Assembly (NCBI GenBank): GCA_003339415.1
Contig: PDHQ01000311.1
Coordinates: forward strand, 1 to 38,362
Source: Ophiocordyceps camponoti-saundersi (nom. inval.)
Taxonomy: Eukaryota > Ascomycota > Sordariomycetes > Hypocreales > Ophiocordycipitaceae
Reading direction: 5' to 3'
Length of the DNA stretch: 38,362 nt
Made by a program: the position numbers and the translations under genes. Below the pieces are notes generated by a model that was not told the origin of the DNA, ran no database searches, and saw only the letters and a list, made by a program, of their open reading frames with translations. Of the stretch, positions 21,617 to 32,560 are shown piece by piece. The number at the start of each line of letters is the position of its first letter. Within the stretch, counting starts at the first letter, position 1.

Positions 21617-24600
21617 ATACTCCTCGGGCTCGCTAGCTAATAAAGTCCTACGGGGTAGTATTAGCGGTTAGGTTAATAACGTAGAGGCCTTTTACTTATC
21701 CTTTCTATATAAGAATAATATTATATAATTTGCGTATAATATAACTACTATTAAAGTTAATAAATAAGCTATTAGTAAGGAATATTTTAAGCTTTATATA
21801 AAGCTTTGCTTATTTTAACTTATTTTCCTTAAGTTTAGAGAATATATTAAACGTAAAAGAGAATATATTATCCGTTTATAAGCTTATTATTCTAAATAAG
21901 TTAAGGCTAGCTATTATAAATAAAAGATATAAATTATATAATAAGGGCGTTATATAAAAGTTTATATAATAATAATTATAATATATCTTAAACTAGTATA
22001 ATTTTAATTTTACTAGCTTATATAGCGGCTTCTTAATATATAAAAAAGTATAGGGTAAATATTAATCTTATAGTTTTTTAGAAAAGTACGTATATATCGT
22101 ATAATTTAAAGGATCGGTAAATTATATATACGCTTATATAATATCTTATAGTTTACTTTAATAGTTATATAACTTTATAAAGGTAAGTTTAAGGGTAAGA
22201 AGGAGGTGCTATAATATATATAGAATTATAAGTAATTATATAAGGATTTCCTTTTTACTATTATCTTTATAGCTTTAAATAACTAGGCGGGACTTTTCGT
22301 AAAGGCTATTATTTAAGTTCTTTATTTTTTATATAAGACGCGTTTTAAAAATATATCTTATAAGGTCTAAGGAAAGATTATATTAGATAAAAGTAAAAAC
22401 TTCCTATATAAAAAGGGTATTAATTTCCTTATAGTTAGAGGCCTCGAATAGTTATCTTAAGGTAGTAATAATACCTTATTATTATAGTTATATAGTAAGT
22501 ATATAGTTATCTTTTTCCTTCGTAATAATAAATATAAAGGGAAAAGCTTTATATAAGTTTTTATTATATAGGGGCATAATTAGGATTTTAAATTATACCT
22601 TTTTCTCTATAAGTATAATAAGGAGGGAGCGGAGATAAGGTTTAACTTATATTATACGAAATCTAGTTAATCTTATAAGGAGTTTAAGGATAATATCTTA
22701 GCTATCGAAACTAGAAATACGGAAAGGGCTTTACTATTTATCCTTTTTACGCTAAATAAGAACTTCGCTTTAAAAAGAAAGCGATAAGATATTATATAAG
22801 TTAGGTTTATTTTAAGTATAGAAAGCGCGTAAAATATCCGCTTAAGCTTTAATTTATTATACTTATTTTATAGCGCGCTAAATTACTTAAGCTTTTATAA
22901 TAATATTAGGGGCCGGGGGCGAGTTATATAAAATATAAGGGTAAGCGCTAAAAACGAGAAATATTAGGATAAGGCTATTTAGTCTAGCTATATTATTAAT
23001 AGCCTTAATAGCTATTTAAAAAATAGTTATATTATTAGTCTTAGTATTAATTTCTTATTATAAGATATTATATACTTACTTAAGAGGGGCGTATATATAT
23101 TTAACTTTACTAATTACCTAATACGCTTTAATAAGCACTTTTTAATATATAGTACTAAGTAGTTTTGCGTTTATATAAAACTCTAAAAAGGAAAAGTTAA
23201 TCTTAGTATTATAAGAGATAATATCTAATAGGCCTTAGTATATATAAATTTAATACTTATATAAGGCGTTATAAATATTTACCGCTAATATATTTTATAT
23301 AAAGGTGGCGGCTTAGAAAGATATAGCTTTATCGATAGCGTATAAAATTAGCTTACTATTAAGGTAAAAAATATTAATAACTAGTAAGTAATTAAAATCG
23401 TAATTATTTTTAAGAGAGAATTTAAATTACTAAGGTTTTAAGTTATATAATTAATATTAGTAATATAAATATTAGATTAACTTAAAGGCTACGGGGGTTA
23501 TATCTAAAAAACTAGCTTTTTTAATAAGTTATAAAGCTATTATATATAAGGGTAGCTAAAATATTAATAAAGCTATCGTAACTCTTATTCTATATAATAC
23601 GATATAAATTCCTATTTTAAGATATTAAAAAATAAATATCCCTATTTCCTAATAATAGAAACTATTATATTATCGTATTATATAATAATATCCTTTATAT
23701 TATTATAAAAAGTATAAAAGTAGTTAGTATTTTTAAGATAGAAAAAAAATAAGGTAGAAATATTAAGAATATAATAAAGGACTTTACTAAGGGGGTTTCG
23801 TACGATAATAGTTCCGATTAGCTTAGTAAGTTCTAAGAAGCTAAAATAAATTATATTTTTAGTTAGAGTTTAGTTAATAGTTATATAAGGGTATTCCTAA
23901 ATATAAGCTTCTGCTTATAGTTTACTTACGGTTAAGATTTATATAGCTTCTATATTTTAGAGCTTACTTTAGTATATTATATAATATATATCGGAAAGGA
24001 GGAATTATTCCGCGGGAACCGCTAAGGCCTTTAGTTCGTAAATATTATCGCTAGTAAGGCGGTATATATAGGCTATTATAGTAAAAAATAAAACTATATT
24101 TTCGCTACTAATAATTTTTTTTTTAATATCGAAGTTTTTATTATATAATTATAAAAACTAAGAATCTTATTTATTAAAACCTTTATATAATAGGAAAAAT
24201 ACGCTAAATTCTTCCTTTATAAGGGGGTCTTAGCTAGTTTTTTTATAACTAATAAGGTACTACTTATATATACGTTAGATATTATCTAACTTATAGTTTA
24301 TAAACTAATATCTTTCCTTTTTATATATAAAGTACCTTTATATTATATAAGGTTAGAATTAGCGTCGCTATAAGGAAAAATATTATATAGGGGGTAATTA
24401 TTATTAGCAAGGAGTAAAAAAAGATTATTTAAAGTTTATATAATATTTATTATAATTAAGGTAGCGTTATTCGATAAAGAACTAGTTAGTAGTTTTATCT
24501 ATAGCGATAATAAAAGAGGAATAGAGGCGATTAATAAATATTTCGTATAATATATCTTAGAATATTATAGCTAATTTAAGTTTTAGAACGCTATAATAAG

Positions 24601-26080
24601 CTTATATAATAATAATAAAAAGTTATTTTTCTCCTTAATAGTTAGGTTTAAGAGCTTATTAAATAAGTCGAAGTTTATTAAGAAAGGTATTAAGTAAATC
24701 TATTCTAGTTTTATTAAGGTTTTCTTATTATACGATATTAAAAGAAAAAGTAGTTTAATTTATTTAATATAATAAATAGTTCGTATAAGTATTAAAATAT
24801 ATATTTAAAAAAATATAAATTTTATCTTATTATTTATCTAATCTAATAAAGTATAAATAATAATCCTAAGCTTTATCTAAAAAGATATTTAGAAAAATAG
24901 CGTAAAATTAATTTTCTATTATATTAATACGGGAGTAATAGCTAATAAAAATCCTAGCCTTATTAATTAGTATATCGTATAGCCGCCTTATATAGTTTTA
25001 ATCTTTTCGCTAATTTTTAAAAAAGGCGGTAACTTTATTTTAGGAGATTAGTTTATTTATTACTTTTTATATTAATAATAATATATAAACTTATACGATA
25101 CTTATTAAGGCTTAATTTATTAGTTCCGGGAGGGTCTAAGTTAGAGTTACCGAAGGTAGTTATATATTTAAGTTATATAGAGTAGTTAACTCTTACGTAT
25201 AAGTCGTACGAAATAGGGGTTTAGCTAAGATACTTTATAATAGCTATATTAAGATATATCTTAACTTAGGGGGCTATACTAAGTATAAAGCTTATATTAT
25301 ACGATTTAGAAAAGTTAGTTTAGAAAAAGGGGGGTAGTTTAATTATATAGAAGGGGCTTCTTATAAGTTAGAGAGTAAAATATTTTCTAATTTAGTCTTA
25401 AAGAGTTATATAAAGTATTTAATTAATATACTATTTCCGATAAGCGGAATATATTATATAATTATAATTTAAGTTAGTTTTTTTAAAAATATATAGTAAA
25501 TATATTTTAGCTAGTAGTAAGTTTATTCCTAAAATTCTAATTAAATTATACGAAGAAAGTTATCCTTATAAAAGTTAAAGTAAATAATATTATATATTTA
25601 CCGAGTAATAAATATTATTAATTCGACCTTATTAGGAAGTTATATAAGGTTAGGTTATATATCCTAATAGACTAGGTTTATACTTTAAGTTTAAATATAA
25701 GGGTTAACTTCGCTTCCTTCTATTATTTTATTATATAAAGCTAAAGTCTCGTTTATTACTATTATTATAGTTAATATATTTACTATTTCTTATTTAACTT
25801 CTAAAATTATAGAAGCTATATTATTATTATTATATTTTCGGAACGCTATTAAAGGTAGTATCGTATAACTAGCAAAAAGTACTAAGCTAAATATAGCTTT
25901 TTAGTAAGGACTTTATTATTATTAAGTATTATATATTACCTTAATCTTTTAGTTTTAATAGTAGTATTAGGTAAAAATAGCTTTTTAGTAAGAACTAGTA
26001 TCGAGAAGTAAGGTAAAAGTATAGGTATCAGTTAATAGTAGGTATAGGGGCTTTTTAGTATTATATAATATTTATCTCGT
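21617..26080 (-). pseudogene. Copia A gag-pol polyprotein, RIP-inactivated and 3'-truncated
   Basis: Sense is right to left. gag and protease lie at about 26080-23430 with no motif I can fix. Integrase core is about 23420-22880: VINIFYLNSK, IISYNTKINF, SKVKYIYAPL, then AIKAIN, FLVFSAYPYI and SPPAPN. The order and spacing match the fungal Ty1/copia polyprotein family, including the three acidic blocks of the catalytic triad (first Asp now Asn). Reverse transcriptase is about 22340-21620: KSRLVI (22280-22300), IIQAYIQFTDPLN (about 22110-22145), KKPLYKL and LQTDN (21868-21885, the TDD motif). The frame then ends at the deletion junction, so RNase H is absent. The earlier impression of a long + strand frame here is a shadow. 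Confidence 0.82.
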
Positions 26081-26133
26081 TATTTTAGCTAATTTATAAC
26101 TAACTAATAATAACTAATATAACTACTAATTAA

Positions 26134-26433
26134 TATTAAGTAGTTTTTATACGTATATATAAGTAAGAGAAAGTAAAAGTAACTTAAATTAAGTATAATT
26201 AAAGATAGATATTTTTCCTTTATTATACGAGGAAAAGCGGCTATATAGCTAGATAATATTCTACTTCTATACCCTTTTTCTTCTTATCTAAGCTACCTCC
26301 TACCTCCTAAGTTATACGAGGCACGACTTAGGTAGTAATATATATTTCGTTAGAGGCTTCCCTATATTTATACTATCCTCTATATATATATCGTATAGTA
26401 GATATAAAGGGGTATAAAGAGATAATATCTAAT
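26134..26433 (-). repeat. Copia A 5' LTR
   Basis: 300 bp. On the sense (-) strand it is followed by ttaattagtagttat. With RIP allowed for, this contains a TGGTAG-like word a few bases from the LTR, a plausible tRNA primer site. Confidence 0.9.
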
Positions 26434-26589
26434 ATATATTATAACCTATATATATTATAACTTTAATTTACTTTATAACTTTTTCTAAAAAAGCTATAAA
26501 GATAAAAAGAGTATTTTTAAGAAGCCTTTTTCCTAAAGAATATAATAAAGCTAACCGCTTTTAGCCTAGTCTCTTTAATCTCTTATAAA

Positions 26590-29377
26590 ATATCTAACTT
26601 TAACTATACGCTTTTAATTACCTCCTAAGGAGAGCTTTCTTAAGTAACCTCAGCTAATTTTAACGGCTATAATAGCGATATAGCTATAAAATTAGATAGT
26701 ATTAAGTTTTTAGATTAGGGACCTTTTTAGGAACTTTTAGGCTTTTTAAAAAAAGGAAAAGAAAAGGAAAAAATAGCTATTTCTTAATATAATACGAAGG
26801 AATTTAAATTAAGCTTAGATAAGAATTCGAAGATTTATATTATATAATATAGCTTATTTACTTAATAGCTTCTTTCGATTAAGGAGAATAAAAAATAAAA
26901 AGTAAAAGCTATTTATACTATATTAGTATTTTTTTTTTTTTTCCTTTTTTTTATTATAAAAAATGTTATTAATTAAATTTTTTATATAAATAGCTATTCG
27001 AAGGAGTTTATTTTTCAAGTTTATAAGTTTTAAGCTTTAAATTTATCCTAGTATTATAAGAATAAATATAAAATAACTACTTATAATAAAAATTCTAAAA
27101 AAACTTAAAAAAAAGTAAGTTTTTAGCTTTTTTATTATTAATCTACTAATTTTATATTAGAATAATTTATTAAAAAAAATTATATAAAATTTTTTCGAAA
27201 AACAGGCTAAGTTAAACTTAGCTTTTAATACTTATCTATCTTAGAATTTAGTTATTAATTTTCTTTTAACTATAAATATTTCTTTTTCTATAATTTACTT
27301 TAAGCTTTTTAATAAGCTTCTTACTTATTATAATTAATAAGTTATTTTCCTTTTCTTTAAATTTTTAATTAACTTTTTCTAGGAACTATTAGCTTATCTA
27401 TTACGCTAAGTTAAAGGATTATTTAAAAAACTACTTTAACGAAGCCTTTTTTAGGTTAAATAATAACTTTATAAGTTACTTATCTAAAAGTAGCTTTTAT
27501 AGCCTTTTTTTTATATCTAAACTTTAGCTACTTAAGATACCTATTTAAGCTTAATTATAAGTTATATTTTCTTAAACTTTAAGCTATATTATAAGCTTAT
27601 AAGTAAGTTATTTATTTCTTTCTTTATTTATAAAAACTAATAATTTTTAGCTTTTAAAAAGCTTTTAATATAGTATATTAAAAATTATATTTATACTAAA
27701 ATTCTTTCTTACCTTAAAGCTTACCTTACTATTACTTTAAAGTTTATTAATAAGTATATTAATAATTTCTTTATTTCTTTATTTACTAATTTATTTATAT
27801 ACTAATAATATTATACTAGTATTACTTATAATAATACTATTAATAATAAGACCTTTTTAAAAGCTTATATCTCGGCTTATAATAACTTTTTTTCTAAAGA
27901 ATTTACTAGCTAAATTCGCTGCTTAGTATATATTATTAATTTAATAGCTTAGGATATTTTTAAAGCTTTTTTAAATAATTCTAACTTAGAAAAGTAACTT
28001 TTTAATAAAAATACTACTTTATAAGAGTATAATAGTAAGTCTTTTATTCTTATTATAATTTTTTATTAATTATTTATTTTTATAGCGCTTTTTAACTAAC
28101 TTTAACGTATTTTACTTATTATTAAGTATAATATAGAGCTTAAATAGCTTTTTTAAAAGGGTTTATAATAGTAAAAATTTAAAAGAAATATAAAAAAATC
28201 TAAAAAAATAAAAGTTATTATCGGTAAGTTTTTTATTTATTAATTATTTATTTAACTACTAATTAATTAAATAAATAACGCTATAAAGTGGAATTTTATA
28301 TTTTTTATATTTAAAAAAGTATTAGAATTCCGTTCTGCTTTAGAATAAGTTTCTAAATTAATAGAATATAAAAAGTATAAAAAAGTATTTCTTACTAATA
28401 AGGAATAGGAAGCTTTAAAAGATTTTAAAGCTATTTTTAATATTTTTTTAACTCCTTCTATTTATTTATTAGGCTACTTTTATATAATAAGTTTAGAAAG
28501 ATTACTTTTTATTTATTAGATTTTTAATCAGCTTACTAAATTATATGAAGAATTTTTTAACTTTGAAAAAAGCTAGGTATTTTTCTTTTTTTTATTTTTT
28601 AAAATACTTACTAATTACTTTTTAGTCTTCCTATTCTATTACTTTTAAGACCTATATAATAAAGGGCTTAAAAAAGCTATAGAAGTATTTTCTAAAGTAA
28701 CTTAAAAAAACAACTTACTAGCTTTCTAACCTTATTTATTCGCTATTATATTAAACTTATAATATAAAAATATTTATTTTAAGGAAGATAGCTTCTTTTA
28801 TTACTATTTAGCTATAAAAAAGGATATCTTATATTTTTTTTAAGAGGAATTTAATCTATAAGTAAGATTATATTTTTTTTTATAATTTTTACTAATTATT
28901 TTTAGCTATAAAACTACGGAAAATAAAGAAATAGACTTAGAAAGTCTTAGAATATTTACCTTAAAAGAGTTTAACTTTAGTTTAAAATCTAAAAAAATAG
29001 AAACTAACGAAGAATTAAAATAATACTTTTTAGAAGCTTATTTACCTTCTTAAGTATAGTTATATATTTTTTTTATAATTTTTTCTCCTTATTTACTAAT
29101 TATTTCTTAAAGTAACCCGCTCTTATACTAGAAAAATAACGCTTTCCGCTTCCTTACTTTAATAATTTTAGCTAGAAAATTTTTAGCTATTCTAGCTATA
29201 TTAGCCTTAATCGAGGCTATTTTTTCTACTTCTAGTAATACTATTACGTTATCTAGGAATAATTTAAAACCTAAAACTATAAAGTAGTTAATCTTATTAA
29301 AAAACTAGAATTTAACGCTTACTAATTTCTAAGAAATTAAAAAAGAGGAAAAGAAAGTTTTAGAAGAAGAAGATTAA
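26590..29377 (+). pseudogene. hAT transposase, multi-intron, RIP-inactivated (hAT-2)
   Basis: This is the partner copy of 3568-6337, with the same exon-intron plan. The start is ATA 26590-26592 and the stop TAA 29375-29377. The hAT N-terminal block (NISFS and KLFNKLL) lies near 27280-27330. The C-terminal dimerisation domain lies at about 29110-29377, with AFRF, AIL, EAIFSTSSN-like residues and an unbroken LKPKTIK segment. Introns again carry GT..AG ends and actaattattt-type branch sites, for example about 28013-28087 and 29050-29108. RIP damage is about as heavy as in hAT-1 but at different sites, so the two copies complement each other for a consensus. The 5' exon is separated from upstream module 2 by copia A. 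Confidence 0.85.
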
Positions 29378-29745
29378 AGCTTATAAGTTTTCTTTTATAG
29401 CTAGTTTTTTATTTATTATTAGATAAATTTTTCTAGCTAATAATATATTTTTTTATTAATATTTACTCTTTATATATTAATAATTTTATAAGTTTTAAGA
29501 TTTTTAATAATTAAGCTTAATTAAATTATATTAAGGCCTTTTTAAAGTTATATTATATTTTTACTATTTATTTTACTATTACTTTTTAAGTTATTACTCT
29601 TATTATTACTAGTTTTTATTTCTTTTTTAAATATATTAAATTAAAGATTTTCTTCCTCGCTTAATAATAATTTAATAAAAAAAAACTTTACTTTTATATA
29701 CTATATTAATCGCGCTATCTAGTAGTATTTTTTTCAGAATAAAAT
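29378..29745 (+). other. hAT-2 3' untranslated region
   Basis: AT-rich and aligned with 6338-6711 and with 1-221. No gene is visible. Confidence 0.6.
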
Positions 29746-29932
29746 AGCTTACGTAAGCTAACTAAAACTTTAATCCTTTTAGTTTTTAGTTTTAGTTAGT
29801 TAGTCCCTATATTTAAAGACTAACTAAAGTCCTTATAATAACTAACTAAAAACTAACTAAAAGGTATATATTTTAGTCCGGACTTTTTTAGTTAGTCTTA
29901 ACTAATTAAAAACTAACTAATTTTAAATTATA
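29746..29932 (+). repeat. hAT-2 subterminal repeats and 3' terminal repeat
   Basis: This starts with the intact palindrome agcttacgtaagct (29746-29759), keeps agtccggact, and has most gact words changed to aact. The terminus reads ttttaaattata, the most altered of the set. Confidence 0.75.
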
Positions 29933-29989
29933 TAATATAAGTATAGTAAGTTTACTTATAATATATATTATTACTTTATTTTTAGTTTA

Positions 29990-30747
29990 ACTAATTTTTT
30001 ATAAGATAAGAGTAGTAAGTTATAATATTATTAGTAATTAGGGATAAATTATTTATATTTTTAAGTTTTATAAAGTTTATACTACTTAAAGATATTAATT
30101 TTAGCTAAACTGTTAATAGTAAATTTTACCTTAATTAATAGTATTATTATAATATACTAATCGATTTAGGTTTCGAAGTCTTTATTAGCTATTAAGCGTT
30201 TAATTAATTCTTATATTAAGGGATTAATTTTTATTTATATTATTAGAATAATTTATTACTTTAAGTATCTTATTATTTTTACTTTATAATAAAGCTAAGA
30301 AATCTAGCTATAGAAATCTACGCTATTAATTATATTACTAATATAGAACTTTTCTTTTTTAAATAATATTATAACTACCTTAAGATATATCTAAAATTAT
30401 ATTTATAATAATATTATTTATAAAAGTAAATTATTAGATTATATTAATACTTGTTTATTTTTTCATAATAAGTTACCGAAATACTACTCCGCTATATTTC
30501 CTTAAAGTAATATTAGTAATATTATAATAAGCTTAATAGCGTATTCTAAACCCTATTAACTAGTTTTTTCTAAAGCGTTTATAAATTATTTAATATTTTA
30601 GTATATTATACCTTTATTATTTTCTTTTATATTATTAAAGTTTATATTATATAAGCTTACTAAGTTAAATTATCTTATATCTCCTCCTTAAATTCGTAGC
30701 TTATTAGTTCCTAAGCTAATACTTAACTTAGCTTAAGTTAAAGTAAT
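29990..30747 (-). pseudogene. Unrecognised degenerate gene, C-terminal part, split by copia B
   Basis: The - strand reads as a protein-like segment of roughly 200-250 residues with RIP-type stops plus one TGA. Recognisable runs include QFINALEKTSQQGLEYAIKL (about 30560-30620), GNIAEQYFGNLL (near 30480-30515) and PLIQELIKRLIANKDFET (about 30175-30230). It looks mostly helical and hydrophobic. It is cut on the right by copia B at 30748. When B and one target duplication are removed, the frame continues without shift into 37519-37852. I do not recognise the family. It could be an old host gene or part of an unclassified element. Confidence 0.45.
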
Positions 30748-31049
30748 TATTAAGTAGTCTTTATATATATATATAGGTAAGAGAAAGCAAAGGTAACTTA
30801 AATTAAGTATAATTATAGATAGATACCTTTCCTTTATCGTACGAGAAAGAGCGGCTATATAGCTAAATAATACTCTACTTCTATACCCTCCTTCTTCTTA
30901 TCTAAGCTACCTCCTACCTCCTAAGTCGTACGAGGCATAACTTAGGTAGTAATATATATTTTCGTTAGAGGCTTCCTTATATTTATACTATCTTTTATAT
31001 ATATATCGTATAGTAGATATAAAGGGGTATAGAGAGATAATATTTAATA
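30748..31049 (-). repeat. Copia B 3' LTR
   Basis: 302 bp, closely matching the copia A LTRs and 37212-37513. It is preceded by the target duplication gtaat at 30743-30747. Confidence 0.9.
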
Positions 31050-31596
31050 CTCGATTTTTTTCTTTTTATAAAAAGATATACTAAATAAAAAGGTATTATA
31101 TAAAGAAAAAACTCTATTTTCTTAAAAGGTAAATATTTCTAAAGAAAAATAGTTATATAATATTAAATAAGTATATAATTAAAAAAAATCTCTAAAGGTA
31201 AATAACGCTCGTAATACTATAATAAAAAAAGATAAAGAAAATAAGCTACTAGCTAAAAAATAAAAATTAGGTTATTATATAATCTAACTTATAATATATT
31301 TTTATAGAATTTTATTATAAAGGTTTTTTATAATTATAATATTAAGAAAAATAGGTAGAAAACTAACTTTCTATAACCTTATATTAAAAATACTAAAAAA
31401 TATTATAAAAAATAGGAATTAAAAATTAGATTTTGCTATCTCTTACCGCCTTTAAAGGGGTATAAAAACCCCTCCTTACTCCCTCTCTCTCTCTCTCTCT
31501 TTCTTTTCCTTTCTTCTTTTTTTCTTTTTTAAGCTAATTAATAAAAATAATAATAATAACTAGAAAAATCTTTAATAAAGATTAATAAGTTATACG
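31050..31596 (+). promoter_or_regulatory. Palindromic TATA motif and CT-rich tract in copia B
   Basis: In + strand reading, TATAAAA (31461-31467) sits in the palindrome ggggtataaaaacccc (31457-31472). A pyrimidine tract of CT repeats and Cs and Ts (about 31478-31531) follows. TATA plus a CT-rich stretch is a common layout just upstream of fungal transcription starts. It faces rightwards, opposite to copia transcription, and precedes the possible antisense frame at 31597. The rest is AT-rich 3' non-coding sequence, including the polypurine tract. Confidence 0.4.
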
Positions 31597-32560
31597 ATAT
31601 ATTTAAGTTATTTTTATTAATAATTATTAGTTATATAATATACCTCTCTATCTTAATAGCGTTATAGCTTATTAACTTAAGTTTTACTAAGTTTATATAC
31701 TTTATAATAAGGAGGATAACTAGCGCTTTATATAGTAAATATTTTTAAATATAAGAAAAAAAAGTCTAGCTATTATATAATAATAATACTAATAGGAGAG
31801 TAATAAGCGAAAATCCGATTAGCGGCTATATTATTATTTAATATCTTTATTTATTTTAATAATATCTAAGATTTTAAGCGTATTAAAGCTATTATTATCT
31901 GATACCTAAGTTATTTTCTAGCGGTTTTACTTATAAGTTATAGTAAAGTAGTAATAAAATTATACTATATTTACGCTAAAAATCCTTACTTATTTAATAT
32001 ATATTAAATAAATAATAATAGGGCTTATATTACTTATATATAGTAATCTTATATAATAAAATACTTTTTTATATAATAGGGCTAAGTATTATAAACTCCT
32101 AAGCTAATATTTTATATTTTAGTAATTACTCTTATTAAGTTACCTAATAGCTAGTAGCGGGGATAAATAATAGTAATACTAAGCGGAGCGCCTTTTAACG
32201 TAAAGGAGTATATTATTATCTTAGATAATAAATAGTAGGGGGCGGGGGTAGAAAAGAAATAATAATAAGGTTAGATAATAAGGAAAAAGGAAAAGAAAAA
32301 AAATTAAAGGAAAAGAAAAAAAAATTAAGCGTTTAAAACTTATAGCTTTGCTTTTTTTTAAATTAAGTATAAAGGTTAGATAATACTCGGAAAGAATTAA
32401 TAGTAATTTTTATATAAAAATAATAGAAAAAAACGTAAAAATATAAAAAAAATAGGAAAGTAAAAATAGAAAGTTAGATAAAGTAAAGATATAGGAAAGA
32501 AAAAAGTATAAGTTTTATATAACTTAAGTAAGTTATTAAATAGTAGCTTTAATCTATAAT
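31597..32560 (+). pseudogene. Possible antisense frame in the 3' part of copia B
   Basis: From ATA 31597 one + strand frame runs about 320 codons with RIP-type stops and a single TGA (at 31900). It contains protein-like runs such as DFKRIKAIII, SKVVIKLYYIYAKNPYLF (about 31970-32000) and LSGAPFNVKEYIIIL (about 32180-32225), then a very lysine-rich tail (32250-32480). It begins about 65 bases after the CT-rich tract and ends against the end of the copia RNase H frame. Copia A has lost this segment. I do not recognise the product. With RIP-type stops everywhere, chance openness is a real alternative. Confidence 0.3.

Larger units (their letters stand above)
20874..26433 (-). mobile_element. Ty1/copia LTR retrotransposon A, RNase H region deleted
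   Basis: This 5,560-bp element has 300-bp LTRs (20874-21173 and 26134-26433). The 5-bp target duplication is tatac (20869-20873) and tatat (26434-26438), which differ by one C-to-T change. It is transcribed on the - strand: integrase precedes reverse transcriptase (copia order) when read right to left, and a purine-rich tract (aaaaagaaaaagttaag, - strand) abuts the left LTR. Compared with copia B it lacks about 1.74 kb (B 31494-33227; junction near 21617), which removes RNase H, but it keeps a ~530-bp reverse transcriptase segment that B has lost. It sits inside hAT-2. Confidence 0.88.
8508..29932 (+). mobile_element. Complete hAT DNA transposon copy 2 (hAT-2), split by gypsy and copia A
   Basis: The 5' terminus (taaggtttaaaattag, from cagggtttaaaa) is at 8508 and the 3' terminus ends near 29932. 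The left flank tatataag and right flank taatataag are nearly identical, consistent with an eroded 8-bp target duplication. Two LTR retrotransposons lie inside: gypsy (9960-19065) and copia A (20874-26433). Removing them with one duplication each leaves about 6.75 kb: terminal repeat, 5' region, upstream module, accessory frame, second upstream module, transposase, 3' region, terminal repeat. hAT sequence resumes exactly after each target duplication, which proves the nesting. Confidence 0.85.

Noticed and set aside
22400..26130. A long + strand frame in copia A that looked like a new ~1,200-residue protein without reverse transcriptase motifs
   Set aside because: The - strand of the same DNA shows the integrase and reverse transcriptase blocks of fungal Ty1/copia in the right order, and the polypurine tract orients the element to the - strand. 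With all stops RIP-derived, the + frame is a shadow.
20874..26433. LTR-flanked large retrotransposon derivative with no pol (LARD)
   Set aside because: pol was found on the - strand.
31479..31501. CT microsatellite as a mobile or regulatory repeat in its own right
   Set aside because: It is short and makes more sense as part of the pyrimidine tract after the TATA motif.
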